The notes beneath the pieces are model-generated. The model was not told the DNA's origin, did no database searches, and was given only the letters and a program-made list of their open reading frames with translations. Of a stretch of DNA of 64,000 nt, positions 17,357-26,789 are shown one piece after another. The stretch is taken from contig NZ_CP019332.1 of the NCBI RefSeq assembly GCF_002163855.1, forward strand, positions 1,095,145 through 1,159,144, in the 5' to 3' direction. The stretch comes from Winogradskyella sp. PC-19 (GTDB lineage: Bacteria; Bacteroidota; Bacteroidia; Flavobacteriales; Flavobacteriaceae). Each line of letters starts with the position of its first letter. The first letter of the stretch is position 1. The translations under genes and the position numbers were made by a program.

Positions 17357-17800
17357 TTACTTCAACTGTTTTACTGGATTCTGTCTAACAACATCACTTA
17401 ATACTATTTGTGTTTTGGTTTCGCCATAAACGATTAATTGGTCTATAAATCTCTCGAGATGTTGTTGATTTTTAAGCACAACTTCCATGACAATATTTTC
17501 GTTGCCTGTGACACGATAGCAATTAATTACCTCATCGTAGTTTTTTACTTTCTCTAAAAAAGGTTTCAACATACCCATAAAAGCACGTAATGTGATAATA
17601 GCTTTTAATTGGTTACCTGCTTTTAATGGCGAAATTAAAATTGTATAAGATTCAATAATTTCGGCATCTTCCATCTTTTTTATACGCTCAGCAACTGCTG
17701 GCGAACTAACACCGACACGTCTTCCAATTTCAGAATTATTCATTCTCGCGTTTTCCTGTAAACACTTTAATATCTGCCAATTAAGAGAATCTATAGCCAT
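17357..17800 (-). CDS. Lrp/AsnC family transcriptional regulator
   Basis: A 147-aa protein with an N-terminal winged HTH (about 3-62: ILKCLQENARMNNSEIGRRV, SPAVAERIKKMEDAEII) and a C-terminal RAM ligand-binding domain (about 68-142) with YRVTGNENIVMEVVLKN. Such proteins bind amino acids and form octamers. Target unknown. It ends 2 bp from the stop of the convergent DJ-1 gene. Confidence 0.92.
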   Translation of the reverse strand: MAIDSLNWQILKCLQENARMNNSEIGRRVGVSSPAVAERIKKMEDAEIIESYTILISPLKAGNQLKAIITLRAFMGMLKPFLEKVKNYDEVINCYRVTGNENIVMEVVLKNQQHLERFIDQLIVYGETKTQIVLSDVVRQNPVKQLK

Positions 17801-17837
17801 TTAATGTTTTTAATAAAAATTAACTTATAATTTAAAG

Positions 17838-17845
17838 CAAATATA
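17838..17845 (-). promoter_or_regulatory. Candidate -7 promoter element (TATATTTG on minus strand)
   Basis: Plus-strand CAAATATA, 38 bp before the Lrp start. Confidence 0.45.
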
Positions 17846-17915
17846 ACTATTTACCTTAAATACTAAAGCTATAAATGCTTTTGAGTGACTAAATTCGTTT
17901 GAAATTACTATTAAT

Positions 17916-18311
17916 TTGAATTATTCCTTGCCATCACATTTGTCTAATATTCCGCTATATCAAAAAGCGATGGACATTTTTATTTTATCTCGAAGTATTT
18001 CGACATATCTTAATGATGATTTATGTTTACTAGACATTGATGGAAAAGAAAATAGCGACATCTACTTTACTGGTGATATTATTCAGCAATCTCAAAGTTT
18101 AGCCCCAGAAATTATTAATGCAGAACTCGAACGTTTTTCTGATAAAAAGAATAAGCATATCGAAAGTTTAGACAGACTAACGCAAAGACTTTATAATAAC
18201 TGTAAGCGCTTAGAAAGTTCAAAAAGTAATGGTAAAGACTATCTGCCTATTTTACGCAATGAGCTGAAAAAATTCAAGAAACTGCAGCGTACTTGGATGT
18301 TGACGCTTTAA
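17916..18311 (+). CDS. Hypothetical helical protein (four-helix type)
   Basis: A 131-aa soluble protein starting at TTG 17916 (NYSLPSHLSNIPLYQKAMDIFILSRSI). It is predicted all-helical with a Lys-rich C-terminal half, like small four-helix-bundle proteins, but no family could be fixed. It overlaps the last 4 bp of the convergent symporter gene. TTG was taken because no ATG lies near the beginning of the conserved-looking region; the first internal Met (AMDIF) would remove 18 residues. Confidence 0.6.
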   Translation: MNYSLPSHLSNIPLYQKAMDIFILSRSISTYLNDDLCLLDIDGKENSDIYFTGDIIQQSQSLAPEIINAELERFSDKKNKHIESLDRLTQRLYNNCKRLESSKSNGKDYLPILRNELKKFKKLQRTWMLTL

Positions 18312-19858
18312 TTTTCCAGCTTCTTTCTAATTAAGTTTTTATACTTTTTTAATTCGCTTAAAACCTTTTTTCGTAATAAAAATAAGCCAATCATATTAGG
18401 CACCATCATAGCAAAAACCATAGCGTCACTAAAATCGACAACGGCATTTAAAGTTGCAGCTGCTCCTATGATTGTAAATACACAGAATATTATTTTGTAA
18501 ACATACTCGGTAGATTTTTTTCTTCCAAATAGAAAACTCCACGATTGGTAACCATAGTAAGACCAAGAAATCATTGAAGAAAACGCGAATAAAATCACAG
18601 CTACCGAAAGTAAATAAGGAAACCATGAAATACCACTTTCTAAAGCCGTAGCCGTTAAAATAACACCTTCTTCACTATTTAAGGCTATAGTTGTATCAAC
18701 GCTTCCAGTAATAATCAAAACCAAAGCCGTCATAGTACAAACAACTACAGTATCTATAAATGGCTCAAGAAGTGCTACTAAACCTTCAGATGCAGGATAA
18801 TTGGTTTTTACAGCACTATGAGCAATTGAAGAACTTCCTATACCAGCTTCGTTACTAAAAGCGGCACGTTTAAATCCTTGTATTAAAACGCCAACAAAAC
18901 CACCACCAATACCTTCAGGACTAAATGCACCATCCCAAATCGCTACGAATGCATCTGGTATTTTTGAAAAATTTAAACCTAAAATGGTTAAGACAGCTAA
19001 TATGTATACCACTACCATTAAAGGCACAACCTTATCTGTGACTTTAGCAATTTTTTTGATTCCGCCAATTATGACGATTCCAACACAAATGGCCATAACC
19101 AAACCAAAAATCCAACCTTGCCCAAATAGGAAACTTTCTTCACCACCAGTTACATATTCAAAAAGTTTGAAGGCTTGATTAACTTGAAACATATTTCCGC
19201 CACCAAACGAACCTCCGATACACATTACTGCAAAGAGTACTGCCAGTACTTTCCCAAACTTCTCAAAACCTTTTTCCTTAAGTCCTTTTTTTAGATAATA
19301 CATAGGACCGCCATAAACGGTTCCATTTTCATCTACTTCGCGATATTTAACACCAAGTGTACATTCTACAAACTTTGACGACATACCTAACAATCCTGCT
19401 AAAACCATCCAAAATGTGGCGCCTGCACCACCAATAGACAGTGCTATGGCTACACCAGCAATATTTCCTAACCCAACGGTTGCAGAAACTGCTGCAGTTA
19501 ATGCTTGAAAATGACTTACTTCACCTTCGGCCTGGCCTTCTACTCTAATTGTATCTGGCTGGTCACCATCTATCGTAGATACCGAATCTGAGACTGAGAC
19601 TTTTCCATCTGACTCAAACTCATCATAATCGCCTTTTACAACTTTAATTGCGGTTAAAAATTCTCGGAAGTTTATAAGCTTGAAATAATAGGTGAAATAG
19701 CCTGCTCCTAAAACTAAAACAATAAGTACCCAAGGAATGCCTATAGTTTCTGTTATAGGAATTTCGGCTAAAATGGCATCTACAAACCATTGTGTAGCAT
19801 TACCAAATTGTGTGTTGATTTGTTCGTCTAAAGATTGATTCTGAAATGATAAAAACAT
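18308..19858 (-). CDS. Alanine/glycine:cation symporter (AGCS family)
   Basis: A 516-aa inner-membrane Na+(or H+)-coupled amino acid carrier. The family pattern is clear: TVGLGNIAGVAIALSIGGAG (about 127-146), GGPMYYLKKGL, GGSFGGGNMFQVNQ, and the hallmark QGFKRAAFSNEAGIGSSSIA (about 331-350). The cytosolic loop near residue 85-110 is longer than usual. Monocistronic; the gene is preceded by a 94-bp non-coding stretch. Confidence 0.92.
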   Translation of the reverse strand: MFLSFQNQSLDEQINTQFGNATQWFVDAILAEIPITETIGIPWVLIVLVLGAGYFTYYFKLINFREFLTAIKVVKGDYDEFESDGKVSVSDSVSTIDGDQPDTIRVEGQAEGEVSHFQALTAAVSATVGLGNIAGVAIALSIGGAGATFWMVLAGLLGMSSKFVECTLGVKYREVDENGTVYGGPMYYLKKGLKEKGFEKFGKVLAVLFAVMCIGGSFGGGNMFQVNQAFKLFEYVTGGEESFLFGQGWIFGLVMAICVGIVIIGGIKKIAKVTDKVVPLMVVVYILAVLTILGLNFSKIPDAFVAIWDGAFSPEGIGGGFVGVLIQGFKRAAFSNEAGIGSSSIAHSAVKTNYPASEGLVALLEPFIDTVVVCTMTALVLIITGSVDTTIALNSEEGVILTATALESGISWFPYLLSVAVILFAFSSMISWSYYGYQSWSFLFGRKKSTEYVYKIIFCVFTIIGAAATLNAVVDFSDAMVFAMMVPNMIGLFLLRKKVLSELKKYKNLIRKKLEN

Positions 19859-19952
19859 CTGATATTATTTTTTGGCAAATTGTTCAGAATCTCAAAAAAG
19901 GGAAAGGTTAAGCAGTGTTCATTTTTTTTACCATTAATGCTTAAGCACATGC

Positions 19953-21071
19953 TTAATCACTAGAGTCTAATGTAGAATACTGGAGCAAATCATTAGATTC
20001 AGCATAATTAATAAGTTGCTCTTTCCCTGCATTACCACTAATATTCAAAAGTTTTTTTATCTGATAAATATGCGTCTGAAAACCATCTAAACTTATATGC
20101 ATTGCTTCGGCAATTTCAGGATATGATTTGTCTTTTCCGAGTAAAGCTAAATTTGCCAATACTTCTTTTTGTCTATCCGAAAGCTCGATCAAGCTTAATT
20201 TTTGAAGTTCTTTAAGTTCCACTTTCATGGATTTAATGGTATCTAAATGGCTTTCGTTTGCTAATTCGACTTTAGATATTTTTTTATTTAAAATTGAATT
20301 TTCTTCGGTTAAGTCTTGAACTAAAGATTGCTGTTGCTCTTTTTCAGATAAAAATTTCCAACTATAAAGTAATATTGAAAACAATAGGATAAATAAAAAC
20401 TTAAATGAAATCGATGTGATGCTACCAACAACTGCCCAAAAACCTTGGTCTATAATTTGAACAACCTGGTCTTGAGGAATAATTCTGTGAGAAACTGCTA
20501 TGATAATTAGTAAGAAAAGTGCAAAAGTTGGCAAATACATAAACTTCATCTGGCGGCTTTTGAAAGCTTTATTTAACTCAAACAAAAGCGAAATTGCCAC
20601 AAAAACTGAAATTGGTATATCAATGAGCCAAATAAAATTATTGCTTATGTTTTCGTTACTGTAAGATGTCGCTATAAATACAAAAGCTATCATACCTAAA
20701 ACAGCAGAAAATAAACCGATGAATTCTTTTGTTGTAAAACGTTCTACTAATCTAACAAGAATACTACGTTCTTGATTATGTTCTATTGAAGGCAAAGACA
20801 ATAAAATACATAAGGAGTTTGCTAAAGATATCACAACACCGAAATAAATAAGAGACTTATCTGTACTTGACCAACCAATAATATTCACAAATAACACATT
20901 GTAAAATGCACCAAGGCCCCAAACAAGAATTGCCAATCCAAACCACTTGATTCCATTAATAGCATCAAGCTTTGTACCTCGTTTTTTTTCTTTCACATAA
21001 ATACGCTGAATGACAATAGCTGTAATTAAACAGACAATCATTGTCACAGTATATTCAATAGTTTCGAGCAT
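19953..21071 (-). CDS. Membrane-anchored LuxR-type HTH regulator
   Basis: A 372-aa protein with about seven transmembrane segments in residues 5-245. These are followed by a coiled coil (about 250-300; SEKEQQQSLVQDLTEENSIL) and a C-terminal LuxR/GerE-like HTH (about 300-355; ELSDRQKEVLANLALL, YPEIAEAMHISLDGFQTHIY). The plan suggests a one-component sensor that stays in the membrane and contacts DNA or RNA polymerase directly (inference). The signal is unknown. It is separated from the upstream helicase by a terminator. Confidence 0.75.
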   Translation of the reverse strand: MLETIEYTVTMIVCLITAIVIQRIYVKEKKRGTKLDAINGIKWFGLAILVWGLGAFYNVLFVNIIGWSSTDKSLIYFGVVISLANSLCILLSLPSIEHNQERSILVRLVERFTTKEFIGLFSAVLGMIAFVFIATSYSNENISNNFIWLIDIPISVFVAISLLFELNKAFKSRQMKFMYLPTFALFLLIIIAVSHRIIPQDQVVQIIDQGFWAVVGSITSISFKFLFILLFSILLYSWKFLSEKEQQQSLVQDLTEENSILNKKISKVELANESHLDTIKSMKVELKELQKLSLIELSDRQKEVLANLALLGKDKSYPEIAEAMHISLDGFQTHIYQIKKLLNISGNAGKEQLINYAESNDLLQYSTLDSSD

Positions 21072-21095
21072 AAAATATTTTGAATTATTAAATAT

Positions 21096-21123
21096 AAAAA
21101 AATCCCTTGATGAAAAGGGATTT
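21096..21123 (-). terminator. Intrinsic terminator of the icmF-helicase operon
   Basis: AAATCCCTT and AAGGGATTT arms. On the minus strand the stem is followed by a T run. It lies about 25 bp after the helicase stop. Confidence 0.8.
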
Positions 21124-21148
21124 AGATATATAATGTTGTCTGGACTAA

Positions 21149-21772
21149 TTATTTATTTGTCTTCATTTTTAGAACTTGTGCATTGGACATATAACCATTT
21201 TGGTAGTTCTTAATCTTAGAGTTAAGCTCTTCAGCTATAATCACTGATTGAAATTTATCCATACTTTCGGTAAGTCTAAGAATATGGTTATAAGCATTAT
21301 TACGACCCATAAAATCTGCATCTTCAATTACAAATAATTGAATCTGTCCTAAGTGTAATGCATTCTGAAAATAAAGTTTAGAAATAAAAGCTGGAGTTCC
21401 TATAACAATGTCTTGCCCGTAATAAATTTCAACTTTTTGTTTTTCAAAATCATATCGCTCACTTGTCCCATAAACACGTAAATCAGTGTTTTTTGTGAAT
21501 TTTTCGAATTCTTCTTTAAGCTCTACTATTTTTTGCTGATTTTCGACAATAAATAAGGCTCTTGGCGAATCTTCAAAAGCTTCTGCTTTTAGTTTGTGAA
21601 TTGTATGTATAATTAAGGCTGTTGTTTTACCACTTCCTTTTTTACCAATAACGTAAGCATCTGCACCACCTTTTATTACTGGCAGTACTTCTTTTTGAAA
21701 CGGTAGAGGCGCCTCAAATTTTAAATCTTCAAGCGACTCTTTTAATAATAGATTTAGCTTTTTGAATGACAT
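21149..21772 (-). CDS. Single-domain DEAD/DEAH-box helicase-like protein
   Basis: A 207-aa protein that contains only the first RecA-like domain. It has a Q-motif-like start (FKKLNLLLKESLEDLKFEAPLPFQKEVLP), a Walker-A-like GKKGSGKTT (about 43-51), GTPAFISKL (motif Ib-like) and a Walker-B-like VIEDADFM in place of DEAD. The second RecA domain needed for helicase activity is absent, and the flanking sequence (terminator) gives no sign of a lost 3' half. The length and position look genuine. It is 5 bp after icmF, so it is co-transcribed. Confidence 0.75.
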   Translation of the reverse strand: MSFKKLNLLLKESLEDLKFEAPLPFQKEVLPVIKGGADAYVIGKKGSGKTTALIIHTIHKLKAEAFEDSPRALFIVENQQKIVELKEEFEKFTKNTDLRVYGTSERYDFEKQKVEIYYGQDIVIGTPAFISKLYFQNALHLGQIQLFVIEDADFMGRNNAYNHILRLTESMDKFQSVIIAEELNSKIKNYQNGYMSNAQVLKMKTNK

Positions 21773-21777
21773 ATAAA

Positions 21778-24700
21778 TTACATGTTTCTTCTATATTGTC
21801 CACCTACCTCAAATAATGCACTTGTAATTTGTCCTAGAGAACATACTTTACAAACTTCCATCAATACTTCAAAAATATTTTGATTATTTACCGCTTTATG
21901 CTGTAAATCTTTCAATAATTCTGTAGTATCATGAGCCGCATTCAAGCTCTTTAAAGTTTGTATTTGGAATTCTTTTTCTTCTTCTGTAGCTCTAATGACT
22001 TCTGCTGGTTGAACAGTTGGCGAACCTTTACTACTTAAGAATGTATTTACACCAATAATTGGAAATTCCCCATTATGTTTTAGTGTTTCGTAATACAAAC
22101 TTTCTTCCTGAATCTTACTACGTTGGTACATAGTTTCCATAGCGCCTAATACACCTCCACGCTCAGTAATTCTGTCAAACTCTAACAGTACAGCTTCCTC
22201 TACTAAGTCAGTAAGTTCTTCTATTATAAATGCGCCTTGGATTGGATTTTCGTTTTTAGCTAAACCCAATTCTTTATTTATGATTAATTGTATTGCCATT
22301 GCACGACGCACAGACTCTTCTGTTGGTGTTGTAATAGCCTCGTCATAAGCGTTTGTGTGTAACGAGTTACAGTTATCATTAATCGCATATAATGCTTGTA
22401 GCGTTGTACGGATATCATTAAAATCAATTTCTTGAGCGTGCAAACTACGACCTGAAGTCTGGATATGATATTTCAGCATTTGTGCTCTAGGATTGGCGCC
22501 ATATTTATTCTTAAGAGCTTTTGCCCAAATTCGTCTTGCCACACGACCAATTACTGAATATTCTGGATCGATTCCATTTGAAAAGAAGAATGACAGGTTT
22601 GGCCCAAACTTATTGATATCCATTCCACGGCTTAGGTAATATTCTACATAAGTGAATCCGTTAGACAATGTCAATGCCAATTGTGTTATTGGGTTAGCGC
22701 CAGCTTCGGCAATATGATACCCAGAAATTGAAACTGAATAAAAATTTCGAACGCCGTTATTTATAAAATACTCTTGAACGTCACCCATTAAACGAAGTGC
22801 GAATTCCGTTGAAAAAATACAGGTGTTTTGTGCCTGGTCTTCCTTTAGAATATCAGCTTGAACTGTTCCTCTAACTTGAGAAATCGTTTTTGCTTTAATT
22901 TCTGAATAAATATGTGATGGTAAAACCTGGTCACCAGTGACTCCAAGAAGCATTAAGCCTAAGCCGTCATTACCTTCAGGTAAATCGCCATTGTATTTTG
23001 GTCGCTCTTTACCTTTGTAAATATCAACTATCTTCTTCTCTACCTCTTTTTTAAGGTTATTTTCTTTAATGTAGATTTCGCATTGTTGGTCAATGGCAGC
23101 ATTCATAAAGAATCCAAGCAACATTGGTGCTGGTCCATTAATTGTCATACTTACAGATGTCATTGCATCAGCAAGGTTAAAGCCAGAATATAGTTTCTTT
23201 GCATCGTCTAAACAACAAATAGAAACACCTGCATTACCAATTTTCCCATAAATATCAGGTCTATAATCTGGGTCATTACCGTAAAGCGTTACACTATCAA
23301 AAGCTGTAGACAAACGCTTTGCTGGTAAGCCCATACTGACGTAATGGAAACGTCTATTGGTACGCTCAGGTCCGCCTTCACCAGCAAACATTCGTGTTGG
23401 ATCTTCGCCAGTTCTTTTAAAAGGATATAAACCTGCTGTATAAGGGAATTCACCGGGTACATTTTCTTGTAATGTCCATTTTAAGATATCGCCCCAAGCT
23501 GAGTATTTCGGTAACGCTACTTTAGGAATTTGTGTGTGTGATAATGACTCTGTATGTGTATCAATTTTTATTTCCTTGTCTCTAACCTTAAATGTGTAAA
23601 CAGGATTTTTGTATTTATTTACTTTATCGTCCCAACCAGTAATGACTTCCCAATTATAAGGATCAAGGTTCATTTTCACACGGTCAAATTCTGCAATTAA
23701 CATTCGAACAAAATCTTTTCTCTCAGCTTCGTTAGTATGTGAAAAGTCAATTTCCAATCCAGACTTATCCAGACTTGGTGTTGAACCAACTACAGACTCT
23801 ACAGTCTTAAATATTCCATATAATTTTTGTGCAACTTCGACTTGAGTTAGAGCAGTTTGGTCGTACGCACGATTACTCTCTGCAATTTCAGAAAGGTAGC
23901 GTGTACGGTTTGGTGGAATCACAAAAATCTTCTCGCTCATTTCTTTAGAAATCTCGAATGTCGATTTTAATTCAGCATCTGTTTTCTCTACCAATTTATC
24001 CATAATAGATTTGTAGAGTGTATTCATTCCTGGATCATTGAATTGAGATGCAATGGTTCCAAAAACTGGTAAGTCATCTTGATGTACATCCCAAAGATTG
24101 TTATTACGCATGTATTGTTTTTTCACATCGCGTAATGCATCAAGAGCACCTCTTTTATCAAATTTGTTTATGGCTACTAAGTCCGCAAAATCAAGCATAT
24201 CGATTTTTTCGAGTTGGGTTGCAGCACCAAATTCTGGGGTCATTACATATAAAGCTACATCACTATGCTCCATGATTTCAGTATCAGATTGACCAATACC
24301 AGAAGTTTCTAAAATAATTAAATCAAACTCAGCAGCTTTTAAAACTTCAATGGCTTCATTTACATATTTTGATAATGCTAAGTTTGATTGACGTGTTGCC
24401 AAACTACGCATGTAGACACGAGGTGAGTTAATAGCATTCATACGAATTCTATCACCTAAAAGAGCTCCACCAGTTTTACGTTTTGAAGGATCCACAGAAA
24501 CTAACCCTATCGTTTTATTAGGAAAGTCTATTAAAAAACGTCTTACAAGCTCATCAACTAATGAGGATTTACCTGCACCACCAGTTCCCGTAATTCCTAA
24601 GACTGGTGTTTTTGAGGTTTTATTCTTTTCTTCAATAATTGATAATGCATTTTTTGCTACATCTGGAAAATTCTCTGCTGCTGAGATAACACGAGCTATA

Positions 24701-25194
24701 TGCTTTGGATTTTTCTCATTAAGTGTATTTACTTCACCATTTAAACTATCTCCTATTGCATAATCAGCAGTTTGTACCAAATCATTAATCATACCTTGAA
24801 GTCCCATTGCTCTTCCATCATCTGGCGAATAAATTCTAGTTATACCGTAATCCATCAATTCTTTGATTTCTTCTGGTAAAATAACGCCGCCACCGCCGCC
24901 AAATATCTTTATATGCCCAGCACCTTTTTCTTTAAGTAGGTCATACATGTATTTGAAATATTCATTATGTCCTCCTTGATAAGACGTCATCGCTATTGCA
25001 TTTGCATCTTCTTGGATAGCTGTATTCACAACTTCTTCTACACTTCTATCATGACCTAAATGAATAACTTCTACTCCAGTTGATTGTATGATACGACGCA
25101 TTATATTGATTGCAGCATCATGCCCATCAAAAAGAGAGGCTGCTGTAACTATACGTACTTTATTCTTTGGTTTATAGGGTGCGACTTGTTCCAT
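21778..25194 (-). CDS. icmF: Fused isobutyryl-CoA mutase / methylmalonyl-CoA mutase-type protein
   Basis: A 1138-aa adenosylcobalamin-dependent acyl-CoA mutase. Order of domains: B12-binding (about 10-145; DGHDAAIN with cobalt ligand H25), MeaB-like G-protein chaperone (about 175-420; P-loop GTGGAGKSS 203-211), and mutase TIM barrel with small C-terminal part (about 560-1138). [18 protein letters not shown] and [19 protein letters not shown] match IcmF rather than methylmalonyl-CoA mutase, so isobutyryl-CoA/n-butyryl-CoA (and possibly isovaleryl-/pivalyl-CoA) is the likely substrate. Own promoter at 25222. First gene of a two-gene operon. Confidence 0.93.
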   Translation of the reverse strand: MEQVAPYKPKNKVRIVTAASLFDGHDAAINIMRRIIQSTGVEVIHLGHDRSVEEVVNTAIQEDANAIAMTSYQGGHNEYFKYMYDLLKEKGAGHIKIFGGGGGVILPEEIKELMDYGITRIYSPDDGRAMGLQGMINDLVQTADYAIGDSLNGEVNTLNEKNPKHIARVISAAENFPDVAKNALSIIEEKNKTSKTPVLGITGTGGAGKSSLVDELVRRFLIDFPNKTIGLVSVDPSKRKTGGALLGDRIRMNAINSPRVYMRSLATRQSNLALSKYVNEAIEVLKAAEFDLIILETSGIGQSDTEIMEHSDVALYVMTPEFGAATQLEKIDMLDFADLVAINKFDKRGALDALRDVKKQYMRNNNLWDVHQDDLPVFGTIASQFNDPGMNTLYKSIMDKLVEKTDAELKSTFEISKEMSEKIFVIPPNRTRYLSEIAESNRAYDQTALTQVEVAQKLYGIFKTVESVVGSTPSLDKSGLEIDFSHTNEAERKDFVRMLIAEFDRVKMNLDPYNWEVITGWDDKVNKYKNPVYTFKVRDKEIKIDTHTESLSHTQIPKVALPKYSAWGDILKWTLQENVPGEFPYTAGLYPFKRTGEDPTRMFAGEGGPERTNRRFHYVSMGLPAKRLSTAFDSVTLYGNDPDYRPDIYGKIGNAGVSICCLDDAKKLYSGFNLADAMTSVSMTINGPAPMLLGFFMNAAIDQQCEIYIKENNLKKEVEKKIVDIYKGKERPKYNGDLPEGNDGLGLMLLGVTGDQVLPSHIYSEIKAKTISQVRGTVQADILKEDQAQNTCIFSTEFALRLMGDVQEYFINNGVRNFYSVSISGYHIAEAGANPITQLALTLSNGFTYVEYYLSRGMDINKFGPNLSFFFSNGIDPEYSVIGRVARRIWAKALKNKYGANPRAQMLKYHIQTSGRSLHAQEIDFNDIRTTLQALYAINDNCNSLHTNAYDEAITTPTEESVRRAMAIQLIINKELGLAKNENPIQGAFIIEELTDLVEEAVLLEFDRITERGGVLGAMETMYQRSKIQEESLYYETLKHNGEFPIIGVNTFLSSKGSPTVQPAEVIRATEEEKEFQIQTLKSLNAAHDTTELLKDLQHKAVNNQNIFEVLMEVCKVCSLGQITSALFEVGGQYRRNM

Positions 25195-25221
25195 TCGTAA
25201 AATTGTTGCTTTTTAGAGCTG

Positions 25222-25229
25222 CAAATTTA
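25222..25229 (-). promoter_or_regulatory. Candidate -7 promoter element of icmF (TAAATTTG)
   Basis: Plus-strand CAAATTTA, 28 bp before the icmF start. Confidence 0.5.
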
Positions 25230-25479
25230 CTGAATTTAAAAAAATCATAAGCTTTTGTTATGAAATGTTTAATTTAAAAAATATCAATAAAAATTTTACA
25301 GTCAAATTCTTCGTTTATCATTGGTTTATTTAAATAAAAAAAGAAGCGTTTTTTTGCAAAAAAAGTCAAAAACACTAAGCCAACTCATATATAATAGCTT
25401 TAAACAGTAAAAAAAGGCACTTAATCGAAAAAAAAAGGAGCCATAATTAATGTGGAAACTTTAAAAGTAAACTAACATA

Positions 25480-25487
25480 TAGATTTG
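25480..25487 (+). promoter_or_regulatory. Candidate -7 promoter element for the OmpA gene (TAGATTTG)
   Basis: Exact TAnnTTTG match 153 bp before the ATG at 25641, which implies a leader of about 150 nt. Confidence 0.4.
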
Positions 25488-25520
25488 CAATACAATTGGG
25501 GAGATTGAGTGATTCTTTAA

Positions 25521-25554
25521 AAAATCTAAAAATTTTGTTAATTTTTTAGATTTT
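25521..25554 (+). promoter_or_regulatory. Hairpin in the leader of the OmpA gene
   Basis: AAAATCTAAAAA pairs perfectly with TTTTTAGATTTT around a 10-nt loop. It lies between the -7 element and the ORF and could stabilise the mRNA or act as an attenuator; it lacks a clean T run. Confidence 0.4.
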
Positions 25555-25640
25555 ACTTACATTTAAAATTCTATTAATTTAAAAATCAACTTTTTACAAA
25601 CAAAGAATTAATTAACACGAACCATTAACAAAAACAAATT

Positions 25641-26738
25641 ATGAAACAAAAATTATTATTATTCTGCTTTTTAGCAGGTGTAGCTTTTACCTACGCTCAA
25701 GACTTACCAAGCAATCCTACTCCAGGAAAATGCTACGTTAAATGTATAACTAAAGATACTTTTAAAGAGGTTACTGATACATATCAGGCTTCACCAGAGT
25801 ACACTACATTAAAAGTTCAACCAGAAACATACAAAACTGTTGAAGAACGTGTATTAGTAAAAGAAGCAAGCAAGCGTTTTGAATACATTCCTGCTGTTTA
25901 TGAAACTGTTGAAGTATCTTATGTAAAAAAAGAGGCTGGTACTGCTCTTAGCATCATACCTGCAACTTTTGGAACTAGTTCTAAAACATATGAAACTTAT
26001 CCAGCTACATCTGGTTGGGAATATAAAGTTTTAGAAGATTGTCCTTCAGTAAATAAGGATGATTGTGTTGCTGCGTGTTTTGTTGAGTATCCAGCACAAT
26101 TTAGAGAAGTATCATTTACAACTCTAGCTTCTGATGCAAAGACAACTAGCGAACCTGTTCCTAGCAGAAATGCTACCTACAAAAAGAGAGTTGTTAAAAC
26201 TCCAGCTAGAATGAATGAAATTGCAATCCCAGCAGAATATAAAACTATCACAAGACAAGTTGTTGACACTCCTGCTAGAACAGTACCTTCTACTATATCT
26301 TCGAGATCTGATACAGTAACTAGAACAGTATTAGACCAAAAAGGTGGAATTTCTACTTGGGAAGAAGTTGATTGTGAGTTATTAGACCCTAATGTATTAC
26401 CTGTATATTACGAACTAGGTAGTGCTCGTTTAACTGGCGCTTCTAAGAAGACTATTGATGAAACATTATTACCTATGATGAGAGATTCTAAAGTAAGTGT
26501 TGAGATTATGTCCCATACAGATTCTAGAGGTAATGATTCTTTTAACCAATCTTTATCACAACAACGTGCTAATTCTGTAGTTAACTATTTAGTATCTAAA
26601 GGAATCTCTAGAAGTAGATTAACTGCTAGAGGTTTTGGAGAAACTAGATTAAAAAACAGATGTGCAAACGGTGTAGATTGTTCAGAAAACCAACACCAAC
26701 AAAACAGACGTACAGAGTTTAGAGTTTTATCTAACTAA
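25641..26738 (+). CDS. OmpA family outer-membrane/peptidoglycan-binding protein
   Basis: A 365-aa protein with a signal peptide (about 1-19). Two related Cys-containing segments are seen (GKCYVKCITKDTFKEVTDTY and DDCVAACFVEYPAQFREVSF), each followed by beta-rich repeats with a Y.T....V pattern (EYTTLKVQPETYKTVEER, EYKTITRQVVDTPARTV). The OmpA C-terminal domain covers about 250-365 (MSHTDSRGNDSFNQSLSQQR, SRLTARGFGE, RRTEFRVLS) and should bind peptidoglycan non-covalently. Some homologues sit beside gliding/T9SS genes, but no such gene is here. It has a long leader, which suggests strong or regulated expression. Confidence 0.85.
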   Translation: MKQKLLLFCFLAGVAFTYAQDLPSNPTPGKCYVKCITKDTFKEVTDTYQASPEYTTLKVQPETYKTVEERVLVKEASKRFEYIPAVYETVEVSYVKKEAGTALSIIPATFGTSSKTYETYPATSGWEYKVLEDCPSVNKDDCVAACFVEYPAQFREVSFTTLASDAKTTSEPVPSRNATYKKRVVKTPARMNEIAIPAEYKTITRQVVDTPARTVPSTISSRSDTVTRTVLDQKGGISTWEEVDCELLDPNVLPVYYELGSARLTGASKKTIDETLLPMMRDSKVSVEIMSHTDSRGNDSFNQSLSQQRANSVVNYLVSKGISRSRLTARGFGETRLKNRCANGVDCSENQHQQNRRTEFRVLSN

Positions 26739-26760
26739 TCTGAATTAAGTTTTAATATAA

Positions 26761-26789
26761 AAAAAGCGCCTTTTTAAGGTGCTTTTTTT
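26761..26789. terminator. Bidirectional terminator
   Basis: AAAGCGCC and GGTGCTTT arms flanked by A and T runs, between the convergent OmpA and thioredoxin-like genes. It overlaps the last codons of the minus-strand gene. Confidence 0.8.

Larger units (their letters stand above)
25195..25640. other. 446-bp intergenic region with divergent promoters
   Basis: Very A+T-rich. It holds the icmF -7 element, an OmpA-gene -7 element (25480-25487) and a hairpin at about 25521-25554 in the OmpA leader. No open frame, tRNA or repeat was recognised. Confidence 0.6.

Noticed and set aside
18429-18626. 65-codon open frame inside the AGCS gene
   Set aside because: Other frame of a clear conserved gene; composition fits a shadow.
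21149-21772. Helicase gene as a truncated pseudogene
   Set aside because: No remains of a second RecA domain follow; a terminator lies right after the stop and the reading frame is clean, so the short form looks native.
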